Source: Lethocerus indicus (taxonomy: Eukaryota > Arthropoda > Insecta > Hemiptera > Belostomatidae). Taken from it: DNA of 64,000 nt. The position numbers were made by a program, and so were the translations under genes. The notes beneath the pieces were generated by a model. The model was given only the letters and a program-made list of their open reading frames with translations, was not told where the DNA came from and searched no databases. This document shows, one piece after another, positions 39,101-49,252 of this stretch. Every line of letters begins with the position of its first letter. The first letter of the stretch is position 1. Location of the stretch: NCBI GenBank assembly GCA_019843655.1, contig JACDQD010000007.1, positions 26,740,365 through 26,804,364 of the forward strand. Direction: 5' to 3'.

Positions 39101-42100
39101 TACCTGTTTTGTGGTCTGCGAGGGGTTGGAATACTGTAGATTTCGTATGTTTCTGTCTCCTCTCGCCGGTTCGGTCTTTTGCTAGACCGGTTTCGGCTGC
39201 AGCCGAATCCATATATTCGAATTCCCGCTCTTCCTTCAAATTCGACAAATATTTTTATTTTGTAATACCTCTGTTTTGTAGTACGATTCAAGTGAAGTAA
39301 GCGACAGTGCAAACGGGATGATACAAGCATCCTGCCATGTTCCAAAGTGGGGAGAGAACGAAAAATTGACACTAAAATAAAAATGTTTTTAATTTAACAT
39401 ACCTGTTTTGTGGTCTGCGAGGGGTTGGAATACTGTAGGTTCGTGATGTTTCTGTCTCCTCTCCCTTGTCTGGTCTTTTGTCCCTGAGTTTATGATGTGG
39501 TTGGCGAAATTGGAAATACAAAACAGATTCCAATTTCGCCAACCACATCATAAACTCCGGGCACGAAACAATGAACATCAAAAGATCATTAAAGTTATTA
39601 CACCCAGGCGAAAAAGGAAAAGAATTGGATATTATAGAAAACCTGGAAATCTTCAAACATAAGAAAAACAAAATTATAAATGAGAAAATCAATTCCCAGA
39701 GTGACTATATATTTGCCCCTATAATCCTCTTAAAGGATCACACCATCCCCTTCCTACAATCTTACTCACACTTAGAAAACGGATTAACAAAATAGGAAGA
39801 CAAACATAACCCCCAATAACAATAACAGAACACATATATATAAACTGACATACTGACAAACACTACAGTACATGTGAAAGTGACAGTAGGCAGTGGGGAT
39901 GGCCAAAAAACATCCAAAGTGCTAACAGTGACTAACACAGCGCTACTGAAGATGGCGAGTGGCCGAAACCGGTCTGGCGAAAGACCGAACCGGCGAGAGG
40001 AGACAGAAACATCGGGAACCCACAAAAATGTTTCTATTTTGATTTCAGAACCGTTCAGTGTTGGGCACGCCGCACAAGGGTTTGGCCGACTCGCCGATGC
40101 CGCAGGCGAATTCGTCGCTGGTGCTGACGCCGAAATCGACCAACAGCCCCCACCAGCCGATCAGGATCAGTCTCATGTCCAGGTTGTCATGCTACACTGC
40201 GTCCTCTGTTCAATGAACACTCCTATCGGTCGACACTGACCATTAATTATCGCCTGTTTGTTTTTTTTTGGTCTCTCAGCAGCAGTCAGAAGAGACAGGA
40301 GGCCAAGTGTTGCAACACGCCGGCGGCCGGCCGATCGCTCGAGAAACAGACCAATTTCGACAACCGCGTCCACGCCAAACAGCCCAATCTGGCGCAGCCC
40401 AACCACCCGAAAGAGATGAACATCACGCTCGACTCGATAATTACCGAATATTTGACCAACCAGCACGCCCTCTGTAAAAACCCGATGGCTACCTGTCCCC
40501 AGTTCACTTTGTTCCAGTAAGATACACCATATTAAATACTAGACTGTTTCGTAAATTGCTACGGAAAAGATAAATTGAGGGATACTAAAAATGGAATAAA
40601 ATACAGACGGGGGTGGGCATCCGCAAGATTAAATAGAGCCAAATATTTTTTTTTTCACGCAAAGAACCTTAGTTAACATAGTATTATATACGCGAATTGA
40701 AATTTAATTAATACAGTTATAGTTTGGAGTACCTGTTTTGTGGTCTGCGAGGGGTCAGAATACCGAGATTTTGTGTGTTTCTTCTTGTGTGCACATATAC
40801 AAAAATTCAATTAACAGAAAGAATATGACTAAATAATTATTGCGACTACACTTTAATTCACTTAGTCAATTAAACAAGATTAATGAAAAAAAATTCTGAA
40901 ACTAATTAAAAGAAATACAGATTTTAATTTTCAATCCGCAACAGCACTTAACGACCTGTATTATGAGAAAGAACAAATTATTTTCTCTCTCTGACAATTT
41001 ACATTCAGTTATTCACTAACTACAATTAAAGTTATCGAACAATTTAATTGTTTATACGATCATGGCTATGTGTATAAAATATGTACAAGCTGTGTATTTG
41101 TGTACACAAGTTCTATTCCAAGATATACGAACAAACCTTAGAGACAGAAACACACAAAATCTACGGTATTCCAACCTCTCGCAGACCACAAAACAGGTAT
41201 TCTAAACATGTATATATAAGTTATTCGGATTCGAATTTAAGTTTTTAAAAAAATATGATTTTTATATTTTATAATAGACGCCTGAAAAGGAAGTGGCCAT
41301 GCGACCAAAATGATTAAATAAAATGTTTAAATAAATAAAATAAAAAATAATAATAATAATAATAAATAAAATTAAATAAAAAAATAATATTAATAAAAAA
41401 AGGGGGAACTAGTGGGTTTCTCCTCTAATTGTTGACTATTGTAGCTAGTGATTTCATAAATGTTGCTTATTGTATATTTTATAATAATATATATTTAAAT
41501 ATTTTATAATAATATGATATATTATTTATATGATTATTATGGCTCGGAAAAGGGATGTGTCAAATTTAAAGAGTTGACAATCGTAAACAGAGTCAGTGGG
41601 CTTCTGCCCGATGCATAACTTATATACATATATGGGGATGTTGTTGTGCGCAGGCCTCACAAATGTCCTGACCCGAAGCTGAAGAATCTGATACCGCCGA
41701 ACTTCGCCGTGAGGCACAGCCGCGGTATCAAGTCGAGGAGGCTCGACCAGAAGCTGATACACTCGCGTTTCTGTTCGGTGCACACTTTCAGATATGGCGA
41801 GGACAACGCGTTTTTCACCTGCTGCGACTTTATCGTGAGTGCAAACGGATATTTTCGACTCTTCTTCGCGAAAGGGCTCTATGTGAAAACATCGCAAACA
41901 TTTTGCGAATTTCGACCGAATAAATATTTCGCATTTTTCGGCTTTCCTTTATACGCCGAGTGTAACCTGGAGAAGGCTGTTTATCAATAATAATATAATT
42001 AATATAATTTGTTTTCACAGGGAGACGATAAGTACATCGTTATTGGGACGCAGCACGGCGAAGTTAAACTGTTCAACTTGCACACAGGAATGGTAAGTCT

Positions 42101-45100
42101 TAAAATCATCAAATATTATAATACGCGCGTACTATAATATTAAGAAACAACGTGTAAAAAACTCGCACTACGATCTTTGGGAGAAGCAGTGGTTGAATCC
42201 GGTTGTTCCGGAATTTTTCCCTGTATTCGTAAACCACATCCGGGTGGGCTGCATTGAAAGCGGACAACACCCACGAGGGTCCCTCATCTAAAATGTATCA
42301 AACATTGAACTATCTATACCGCGAAGTATACTATCAGATTATTCGTTTCTAAGTTTGCACACAACTCTTCAAGTAGAGCCAAATTAAATATTATTTTTCT
42401 GACACATCGAATGAATCGATATTCATTCCTCGGGTGGAACCGCGCATGTGTTTATCTATCGTGTAGGTCGATTGCGCGGAATTTCTAAAATACGTTTTCA
42501 CATGTTGTGTTTTTTCTCGTCCTGCGGAAGGAGGTGGCATCGCACAGCTGCCACGAATCGTATATATCGCACCTGCAGTGTTCGCGCGCTGAGCCCTACC
42601 TCCTGCTCACTTCCTCGACGTGGCGCAGACCGCTGTCCTCGTGCTGGAACCTCAAGGACAACCTTTTCCAAGTCATGTATGTATTACACTTACGGAGTTC
42701 CCATTTGTATTTTTTTTTAACCCTTATCCGACACGATTTTTCACACGCTTAATTCTCACCGGGTTGTAGTTATTTCTAACAAAAATATGAAAAAATGTTT
42801 ATCAAAGAAAATTTCATTTCAGTATTCGTTTTGTATTCATTTCAATTTAACAGTTTTGTTAAAAATAGAGTTTATATTTTTTTTAATGTGGTATTTTTTG
42901 AAGTAATCTCCAACATGAAGGAATGGTTTTCTCTTGCACGTTCAAAAGTATACTGTTGTTTTCCTGTACCATCGGGTTGCAAGATACGTTGAAGACCTTC
43001 CATATCGTGCAATTTCCCCTTCACAAAAATCACCAACTAGTGATATGACTATTTTACGAATAAATTTCTTACGCAATATTACAATTTGTATCACGATTTG
43101 GTGACAATTTGTGTTTTGTCAAACCCTTCGCTAATTTACCAATTTGTTTTCTCTCCATTCTAGGTTTTCGATGGACGAAGAAGAGTACGTCGAATTCAGC
43201 AACCTGTCGGATCGCGTTATCGGAACGAAAGGGGAGACGGCAACCGTAAGTTTTCCGTTTCGTGGATCGGTTGAAACCACCGTTCCTATTAGCTCTAGAA
43301 GGAGGCACATATTGCAACATATATATATCATGTTTTATAATACATCTTTATATTTATATCGGTTCTCTGCTCGTCACAGAAGATTGTATTAAATTTTAGT
43401 AGATATAATTTGTTTTTTTTTTTATCCGGCATTCAGAATAATTATATTCCGTTTTCAGATATATGATGTGGCGACAGGAAAACTTGTTTCGACATTGAAA
43501 CCGACCCTGTCGAATCAGTACAACAAGAACAAGGCGACATTCTCACCGACTGACGAGCTGGTACTCTCCGATGGCGTACTGTGGGACATTCAGTCGGGCA
43601 AGGAAATACACAAGTTGGACAAGCTCAACCAGTCGGTCAGCGGCGTTTTTCATCCAAACGGACTCGAGGTGAGTTGGTACCAATCAGTAATTTGACAATA
43701 ACAATTATAATACTGTAGATATCTTGTTATTCTGTCTCCCTCCCCCAGTCAGTTTGTGGTCTTTTCGCTAGACCACTCTCTGTCTTCAGTAGCGGTGTTA
43801 GTCTCTTATGATGCCGTAGGATGCCTCACTCCACTGTCACTGTCACTTGTACTGTGGTGGTTGTCTGTCATGTGTGTGTGTGTGTGTGTGTGTCTTGTTA
43901 TTGGAAAGTGACAGTGACAGTGCAGTGAGGGATGCTCAAAAACAACAAAAGTGACTCCACTATTAAAGATGGCGAGTCCCTAGCAAAAGACCAGACGGCG
44001 AGAGGAGACAGAAACGCGCGAATTCCAACACCTCGCAGACCACAAAACAGGTATGTTAAATCACTTTGGGTGCTTGCTTGTGGTGCATCCTGTTTGAACT
44101 GTCACTGTCACTTGTACCGTGACTGGTGCACAAGCATCCAAAGTGCCGAAGTGATTAACACTGCTACTGAAGACTGCGAAAAGATCAGAAGCCAGCGAGA
44201 GGAGACGGAAGATCTCTACGGTATTCCACCGCAAAACAGTTATTCCAAACTAATTATAATAATTGTGGCCTCCTTCTCTCCCGGAAAATCATTATGTCAG
44301 CAATTTTTCAATGTGGTCACTAGGTTATATAAATTGTGCCTTACGTCGTTTTCTGTTTCCATCGCGCAGGTAGTTTCAAACACCGAAGTGTGGGACCTGC
44401 GCACTTTCCACCTGCTGCGCACTGTGCCCGCTCTGGACCAGTGCGAAGTGCTGTTCTCCCCCTCGTCATCGATAATATATTCAGTCACGATGGAAAAGGA
44501 AACAGACGAGGATTCGCCCTACGAATCATCGTTTAAGACGCTGGATGCGTACGACTATTCGAGCATAGGTGAGCGGTAGGATTTTCATTCGAAGTTCTAA
44601 CCAAAAATAAAATGTCCACTTTCGCATTATCGGTTCTTACGACGTTTTCGGCTCAGAGTTGTCCTATTTAATCGATTGCGATAATAATGTTGGCCGATAA
44701 TAATAATAATTGACGGTCGCACCGACAGGTTTCGGAATTATTCCTCACTATGATTTATAATCCCGTGCCATACTGACAGTAATAGTTCAACAAAAGTTAC
44801 GCACCTTATACAGCCTTAAATTTCTGTTTCGGTTGTCAATTAATCCGTTGTCTCGATTTTTTTTTTATTCCCAGCGACAATCGACGTGAAGAAGAGCATC
44901 TACGATCTGGCGTGCAACAAGCGAGACACGCAGATAGCCCTCGTCGAGAACCAGGGCATGTTCGACACTATCCAGGAGTCGATTGTCAAGATATACGACG
45001 TCGGCAGGTCGAGGTCTAACGCCGACGAACCCGTAAGTAGCCACGGCGATGAATCCGTCGCATTTTCAAATTGACGCCAATACATATATATTCGTGTTTC

Positions 45101-45583
45101 TATTATATTCGTCCGTATAAACGACTGTGCCCTAATACTTACGACAGTTTTATGATTTGAAGGAGGAAGAGGAGGAGGAGGACGAGGATCTTGACGCGAG
45201 CGACGGCTCCGGATCTGACGACGACCAACACAACGGTAAGCCGAAAGTATCAATTTCTGTTTCATTCATTTTTTCACCGGGGAAAGGAATTTTTCGTGAA
45301 AAGAATTTAATTCGAAATTACCTATTAATTACCTATGGATATACTGCCAGAAATTAAATTTCAACCGATAGCGCTGTATAGATTTTTTGAGATAAATCTC
45401 TAACATCCTACCTACTGACAACATCGATTATCGGACTATTTGATAAAGTTAAAACAATGATTATATAAGGATAGAATTGTTATATTTCAATTAAATAATA
45501 TATATGTTTCGATAATCAATTAAATATAATCTATATATTTTGATTATCAATTAAATAATTTATATATTCCAATTATTGATTAA

Positions 45584-45623
<40 letters not shown>

Positions 45624-46334
45624 TAATGTATATATTTCAATTTTCCATTAAATATTTGATATATATTCCGATTATCGATGCTTCAACCTGGGTTGGAGAG
45701 TTATGTAAATTATGTAGGAAAAAAAACATAGGCCATGTAAAAGCCAGTAAACGACGGTTTAAAATGTTCTCCCATTTCTCTTAAAATGTGTTTAAGCTCG
45801 AAAAAATCTTCATTGTTCGTTCAATCGGTCGATATTTACGTTGGACAGAATGAATTTAACGACCGGTCTCTCTTATAGAATTTCTCTCCCGACATATCCT
45901 CCTTTTAACCGCTGCTGAGCTTTACGATTTTGATTTTGGTACAACGAAAAAATAAATACCGGCATTCCGTCAACGTAAAATACGAAACGGTGCGTTCGCT
46001 CCGTCATATTTTGGCTTTTTTGGTTTTAAAAATTCCTGTCTCACCGATATCCGACACTAGAATCTAAATCATCGATATCGTCTCCCGTTCGACAGAGAAA
46101 TATTCCATAGAATGCTGCGGAATAACGGATTTATTATGCAATAGGTACACAAGCGAATTGAAAAGGTGACAGCTCTAGCTTTAGACCGGCAGGGGAGATC
46201 AAGAGAACAGAATCGTTCGATTGAATCAATACAAACTATATTTTCAATAACTGTAATTAGTATTTATTTGCAGCGTTTATTTATTAATATACGAGCAGCC
46301 AAATGGAGTATGGATGAAAGCCATTAATCGTTCA

Positions 46335-46379
<45 letters not shown>

Positions 46380-47575
46380 GGAAATTTCTATTACTCTCGC
46401 TGGTTTGGTCTTTTGCTAAGCCGGCGAGAGGAGACAGAAACACAACAAACCTACGAAATATCTATTGCTATAGCGAAGATCTATTTTAAGGGACAGAGTA
46501 TCTATTATTTAATAGTCAAATCGATTTGGGTCTCAAACAAGTACAGTGTTTTCTTTTTGTCTAAAAGAAATAATTTTTCACGATTTTTCCCACAAGTTTT
46601 CGAGTCTTGAGGAAAACACGAATTTTCCCCCGATAAATTTCCGTTTGGGGGGGTTTTAAATTTCGAAAATATAAAGGGAAATTATAAAATTTTTCAATTC
46701 GACTGTCGACCTGAACGCAGAGTATCGATTGTTCCGTGAACGTCATAAATATCAAATATTATTTTAACGCGGCGATACGGCGAATGGAAATTGAGAACGC
46801 GTAATATCGGTAATAATACAAACACAAATTTTAGATTTTTTCGATATATAAGAGAAAAAAAAATCTCCATCGGTGGATAAGACTACGGGAGGAAAATGGT
46901 AAGTCTGACTGATCCATGAATTGGTTCGCCTTGCCCGTCGAAAAATATAAAATACGAATAAAACGAATATCAACAATAGTAATAGTTGATAGTTCATATA
47001 ATTGTTGATAGCAATAATAATAAAAATAAATGTTTTTAAATAATAAATGTTGGTTAAATGTATACCGACGCCATTTTGCCTTTCGCTAAAAGGCTAACAT
47101 ATTTTCAGTCAATTATTATTTATTTATTAATTGATTACCGCCCATACCCAACTATATCTATATTAATTCTTAACGGATTTTTAATTAATTGTATAAAAGA
47201 ACATTTTTTTTATTTTTTATTATTACCGCGGTTGTAACCGCAAAGTGCCTGCTGAATATCAATGTCGAATCCGAAACTGAAATTTTTGTATATACACAAA
47301 TAGATTCTCTGTCGGCGTCGGGGATTTTGCAATGTAATTTGTGTAATTAGTTCTGTTTTAGTGGAGGGTTTGGAATACCGTACACAATACTGTTTGTTGT
47401 GTTTCTGTCTTTCTCCCCTCGCTGTGGTTTTTGGTCTTTCGCCAGATCCCAGTTTTGGCTGTTCGCCGTCTTCAGTAGCAGCGGTGCCAGTCATTTTCGG
47501 CACTTTGGATGTTTTCGGGGCATCCTCAATGGACTGTGCCACTGTCACTTGTACTGTGGTGGTTGTCCGTTTGTC

Positions 47576-47621
<46 letters not shown>

Positions 47622-48196
47622 GTGTCTTGTTATTGTGTTTATTGGATTGTGGGGATGTCTGTCTTATTACCATATAATTAATAACACCCTGGCAAGAAAT
47701 GGATATGATAGAGAACATGAAGATACACTTAAGCCGATTAACCAGTTGGCTGCTGGGGTCTAGAGAAAACATTGACCGTAGCCATTTTACAGTTTTAGAA
47801 CTTGAAAATACTCGACACGTTCAAACGTGCCTTTGTAAATTGTGCAAAAATATCTGTCAGATATTTGTGACGGCGGTGAAACAAAGCCGCGTCAGATATA
47901 TGCGACGGTCGGCAGCGAACCAGTTAACAAAATCCCATCCCCCACGACTCGAAATAATTTTTTTTCCAATTCTAACGAAATGATTTTTTTATTCTTCCCC
48001 CCCAGAAACCGTGGAGATAGCCGAACTGATCGACACTGACGATTCCGTCCACTCGGACGACCAGGACGGCAACAACAGCAGCGACGACGACGACGACGAT
48101 GACGACGACGACGACGACGACGAAGGGCCAGAAATCGAGGTGCTCGAAATGTCGACGGATTCGGATTCGAGCACCGCCGAAGCGTTCTTCACTTAG
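19514..48196 (+). CDS. DCAF1: DCAF1 (VprBP / mahjong), CUL4-DDB1 substrate receptor, 28 exons
   Basis: Substrate receptor of the CRL4 E3 ligase, acting in the nucleus in proteolysis, cell competition and growth. Exons: 19514-19614, 19993-20143, 20372-20512, 20639-20766, 21523-21679, 21853 or 21873-21969, 22649-22857, 23640-23807, 24677-24810, 25500-25638, 26507-26716, 27293-27459, 28372-28594, 30093-30218, 30962-31115, 37736-37881, 38658-38861, 40049-40182, 40280-40516, 41654-41834, 42021-42092, 42531-42676, 43164-43245, 43459-43668, 44370-44568, 44875-45032, 45148 or 45163-45235, 48006-48196. About 1,445 aa (human 1,507). Seen: helical ARM-like N-terminal half ([20 protein letters not shown]); LisH in exon 17 ([16 protein letters not shown]); WD40 region with WDLRTFHLL, a DDB1-contact WDxR box; acidic poly-Asp tail. 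The first WDxR box reads WDIQ here. The exon 5/6 junction is out of frame unless the weak AAG acceptor at 21873 is used or one base is missing. Poly(A) signals: 48723-48728, 49078-49083. Confidence 0.95.
19841..19857. repeat. Short (CCTAA)3 run
   Basis: Three perfect CCTAA units plus CC in DCAF1 intron 1. This matches the insect telomeric unit TTAGG, but three units is short enough to be chance. Confidence 0.5.
22210..22262. repeat. (AT)n microsatellite in DCAF1 intron 6
   Basis: About 26 TA units immediately upstream of a PLE fragment. Several PLE copies in the window carry or abut a TATATA tract near their centre. Confidence 0.9.
22372..22600. mobile_element. PLE hairpin family, rearranged copy
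   Basis: A right-arm ribozyme block (CGCTACTGAAGATGGCGTGC, then GGCCTAGC) at 22380-22430 is followed by a left arm (22494-22600, CTGCTTTGTGGTCTGG and TTTCGGCCGCACGCCATCTT). The order is inverted relative to complete copies. The right core has GCC where GUC is expected at the cleavage triplet. Confidence 0.65.
22925..23190. mobile_element. PLE hairpin family, copy lacking the right ribozyme block
   Basis: The left arm is complete through the CACTGTCACTGTCACTTGTA segment and ends in a GTATATATAC tract. The right arm resumes at AAAAGACCAAACCAGCGGG and runs to CACAAAACAGGTATTCTAAA. The central right part is deleted. Confidence 0.75.
23823..24473. repeat. 650-bp dispersed repeat with nested mariner MITE (copy 2)
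   Basis: Direct-orientation partner of 7541-8190, in DCAF1 intron 8. It differs by small indels and substitutions and keeps the same nested MITE. Confidence 0.75.
24251..24472. mobile_element. Mariner-derived MITE
   Basis: Termini are TTAGGGGTACC at the left and GGGTACACCTAATA at the right, as inverted repeats. The minus-strand interior retains the mariner C-terminal words [18 protein letters not shown]. Confidence 0.75.
25118..25360. mobile_element. piggyBac-like MITE, family 1 (DCAF1 intron 9)
   Basis: Left end TTAACCATCAATGGGCCG; right end CGGGTCCATAGAGGGTTAA. The two are imperfect inverted repeats, with TTAA at both borders. This is the clearest copy for defining the family ends. Confidence 0.7.
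25690..26430. repeat. AT-rich minisatellite in DCAF1 intron 10
   Basis: Degenerate tandem units of about 20 bp of the form AATTATTAATTGAATAGTGC. Within it a higher-order block of about 84 bp (starting GAATAGCACAATCATTGTTG) repeats about three times at 26065-26340. It occupies nearly the whole intron. Confidence 0.85.
26929..26965 (-). ncRNA. Hammerhead-ribozyme-like motif (left arm)
   Basis: Reverse complement of the 27098-27134 motif and identical over all 37 nt. It has stem I GCUA/UAGC, CUGAAGA, stem II GGC/GCC, GAAA and ACCGGU followed by C. Activity is not shown by sequence alone. Confidence 0.5.
27098..27134 (+). ncRNA. Hammerhead-ribozyme-like motif (right arm)
   Basis: Layout as for a type I hammerhead. 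Stem I 5' GCUA (27098-27101); conserved CUGANGA box as CUGAAGA (27102-27108); a bulged U (27109); stem II GGC/GCC (27110-27112 with 27118-27120) and a GAGCG loop; GAAA (27121-27124); a minimal palindromic stem III ending in GUC (27128-27130); stem I 3' UAGC (27131-27134). ACCGGU is self-complementary, so a dimeric form is plausible, as known for PLE hammerheads. The extra U before stem II departs from the consensus. Confidence 0.55.
27585..27740 (-). mobile_element. PLE hairpin family, solo left arm
   Basis: It runs from GTAGATTTCACG through TTTCGGCCGTTTCCAATCTT and CAGTAGCAG to the CACTTCAGCAC segment. No right arm follows. The core is diverged. Confidence 0.6.
27834..28092. mobile_element. 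Mariner-derived MITE with internal AT expansion
   Basis: It starts TTAGGGGTACCCAAAAGTAT and ends TGGTTATGCCTAATA. It carries an expanded TATAAT-rich stretch (27920-27990) not seen in the other copies. The mariner C-terminal segment is partly retained on the minus strand. Confidence 0.65.
28232..28330 (+). mobile_element. PLE hairpin family, solo right arm
   Basis: It contains GAAGATGGTGAGTGGCCGAA, CAGTCTGGCAAAAGACG, then the GGAGGA block and TACCGTATTCCAACCCGTCG. It lies just upstream of DCAF1 exon 13. Confidence 0.6.
28633..29745 (-). repeat. 1.1-kb repeat, inverted copy without the ISCA1 exon
   Basis: Inverted partner of 1880-2985 in DCAF1 intron 13, beginning about 39 bp after exon 13. 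At about 29000 the poly-A/T tract directly abuts the sequence that in ISCA1 lies 15 bp past exon 3, so about 147 bp are missing. No exon remnant is visible. Confidence 0.8.
30280..30961 (+). repeat. Tandem copies of the DCAF1 exon 15 splice acceptor
   Basis: Four degenerate units of about 130-140 bp precede the true acceptor. Acceptor-like GATTGCAGGTT words occur at 30345, 30616 and 30755, and a GCGGG variant at about 30485. Each is followed by copies of the first roughly 50 nt of exon 15 (TTATAACCGTGAAAGTACC and CTATCACCG), then by TACACGAATGTTGTAGTTGT. The genuine exon starts at 30962 after GATTATAG. The decoy frames read V-L-x-x-L-I-T-x-K like the real exon but soon stop. Confidence 0.85.
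31116..37735. other. DCAF1 intron 15, 6.6 kb
   Basis: It carries one full PLE hairpin (31170-31626), an (AT)n/(GT)n run (33150-33182), a TCTA microsatellite (33913-33940) and a CAA repeat (37645-37671). The stretch 33400-36600 is less AT-rich and purine-rich on the plus strand, but I see no conserved protein, splice-bounded exon or RNA gene in it. Confidence 0.5.
31170..31626. mobile_element. PLE hairpin family, full copy with internal segment
   Basis: Left arm 31178-31345, internal segment about 31346-31455 (a poly-C run, then GACTGACAATCCGACAGAGA and CTTAAGCCGATGAAC), right arm 31455-31626. The internal words recur at 57935-57962, so they belong to the parental element. The right core reads AAAACCGGTC (GAAA lost). 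Confidence 0.8.
38258..38386. mobile_element. PLE hairpin family, internally deleted hairpin
   Basis: Only the outer parts of both arms remain: TTTTGTGGTCTGCTGTTTTG to TTCTGTCTCCT, then AACCAGCGAGAGGAGACAGA to AATCTACGGTATG. The ribozyme blocks are lost. Confidence 0.7.
38905..39075 (+). repeat. Possible tRNA-derived SINE fragment
   Basis: GGTTCGAATCC at 38936-38946 is a perfect pol III B-box-like word. Downstream sequence ends in an A-rich tail (CAACAAAAAAATATAAATG). No convincing A box or cloverleaf was found, and there is no second copy in the window. Confidence 0.25.
39095..39215 (-). mobile_element. PLE hairpin family, truncated left arm
   Basis: It starts TAGAATACCTGTTTTGTGGT and breaks off inside the ribozyme block after GACCGGTTTCGGCTGCAGCC. 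It lies about 180 bp upstream of the next copy. Confidence 0.7.
39396..40012 (+). mobile_element. PLE copy retaining the end of the GIY-YIG ORF
   Basis: Left arm 39398-39480, coding remnant about 39512-39795, right arm about 39855-40012. The plus-strand remnant reads [16 protein letters not shown], then [20 protein letters not shown] and [13 protein letters not shown], ending at a TAG (39793-39795). The H-x7-G-H pattern and the terminal glutamate-rich helix resemble the region after the GIY-YIG endonuclease in Penelope-like elements. At 39485-39553 the element's own sequence is inverted on itself (GAGTTTATGATGTGG versus CCACATCATAAACTC), a 5'-end snap-back. The ribozyme motif at 39942-39978 is intact. 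Confidence 0.8.
39942..39978 (+). ncRNA. Hammerhead-ribozyme-like motif with wobble in stem I
   Basis: Same layout as 27098-27134: GCUA, CUGAAGA, bulged U, GGC/GCC with loop GAGUG, GAAA, ACCGGU, C, then UGGC. The change UAGC to UGGC turns a U-A pair of stem I into U-G, so pairing is kept despite sequence change. It is placed at the 3' end of the PLE coding remnant. Confidence 0.5.
40727..41208. mobile_element. PLE hairpin family, termini flanking unrelated AT-rich filler
   Basis: The outer left arm (GTACCTGTTTTGTGGTCTGC to TTTTGTGTGTTTCTT) and outer right arm (GAGACAGAAACACACAAAAT to CAAAACAGGTATTCTAAAC) bracket about 340 bp of AT-rich sequence with no similarity to the arms. Confidence 0.65.
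41330..41403. repeat. A/T-rich AATA-type low-complexity run
   Basis: Runs of AATAAAT and AATAAT units in DCAF1 intron 19. Confidence 0.8.
42717..43012. mobile_element. piggyBac-like (TTAA) element, family 2, copy 2
   Basis: It starts TTAACCCTTATCCGACACGA. Its body matches the reverse complement of 9450-9851, including GTGGTATTTTTTGAAGTAAT, CAAAAGTATACT and GAAGACCTTCCATATCGTGC. It is shorter than the ana2 copy. Confidence 0.5.
43716..44250. mobile_element. PLE hairpin family, compound copy
   Basis: A left arm (43722-43880) runs into a (GT)n tract. A right arm follows (about 43905-44060, ends CAAAACAGGTATGTTAAATC). A second right-arm-like piece sits at 44090-44250 (TCACTGTCACTTGTACC, CTGCTACTGAAGACTGCG, AGGAGACGGAAGATC). 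Two insertions or a rearrangement are likely. Confidence 0.65.
45586..45617. repeat. (AT)n microsatellite
   Basis: TA run inside an AT-rich tandem-like stretch (45480-45670) built from ATTAAATAATATATA-type words. Confidence 0.85.
46334..46460. mobile_element. PLE hairpin family, minimal remnant after an (AT)n tract
   Basis: An (AT)n run at 46338-46376 is followed by CTCGCTGGTTTGGTCTTTTG joined directly to GCCGGCGAGAGGAGACAGAA. The two arms meet without their centre. Confidence 0.6.
47355..47760. mobile_element. PLE hairpin family, left arm plus internal segment
   Basis: The left arm (47358-47578) includes the degenerate minus-strand ribozyme block (GATCCCAGTTTTGGCTGTTC). It is followed by a TATA tract (47579-47620) and an internal segment ending CTTAAGCCGATTAACCAG, shared with 57955. 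No right arm. Confidence 0.7.
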
Positions 48197-49252
48197 CCCC
48201 AACAACAACAACAAACTGAGCCTGCTTGTAGAAACGGGCCGTCCTCTTAGAGAAACCTTATTATTTTTTTTTTAACTCGCCCCCCACCCCCAACCACAAC
48301 ACCCCAGACGTTCGGCTGGTTTTCGAAAAAAAGAAACTGCAGGGGCGAGCGGAGGAGCTGCAGGATTTCGCTCCTAAAAGACACTTACGGATATTAAAAT
48401 TTGGTCTAAACGTATATCTGTTCCTCCTGTTAGTTTGTTCGAATTATTTTTTCTTTTCTACGTTTGTTTGTTTTTTTTATTTTTAAGAAAAACTATTGTT
48501 TTCTATCAAATTGTTGTGTCAGTTCTTTGTTGTATTTCTTCGTTCGTTCGGAATGTTTCTTTGTGAAATAACAATGCCGTGTAATATATCGTAATTGTAT
48601 ATAATGTATATGTAATAGGCGTAGGTATTGTTTTCTTTTTCTTTTTTTTTTCTTTTTCTATACGTACATATATTTGTGTTTTCGAGTCTAGAAAGAAGGG
48701 GGAAGAAATTTACAGAGTTATAAATAAATAAATAAATATATATGTATAAATTAAATATATTTTTATCGAAAACAAATAATTAAAAGAAAAAAACAAAAAA
48801 ACTACAGCGAATGTGTCGGTGTTATACTACTAGATATGTTAATTTGAAACAAAAAAAAAAAGAATTGTGTGTTTGTTTTTAAAACTATCTGTAAATTATG
48901 TTTTAACGAGAAAGAAAACGATTGTAAATATTGGTTGTATTTAATTTAAGTTGGTCACTTTATTTTCATTAATTTCTCTTGTTATTGTTTGTCTTCTTTT
49001 TAAATGTATTGAGAGTGATACGCACTAGCCAAAGCGTGCTGTTAGAACGATATATATATATATATTGAAATTGTATTAATAAATACTATTTTACTTTGAA
49101 GCATTTTTCCGATTCGAATTTCTTGTAATTTTTCTTTTTTCCAAAACTGTATGTGTGGAAACGAAAATTCTATCGAGCCGCACATCGTTTGTCGATCTCT
49201 TGAATGTTTCACAGCGCCAAAGAAAAGTGTATCGGGACCGACAATGTTTGTA

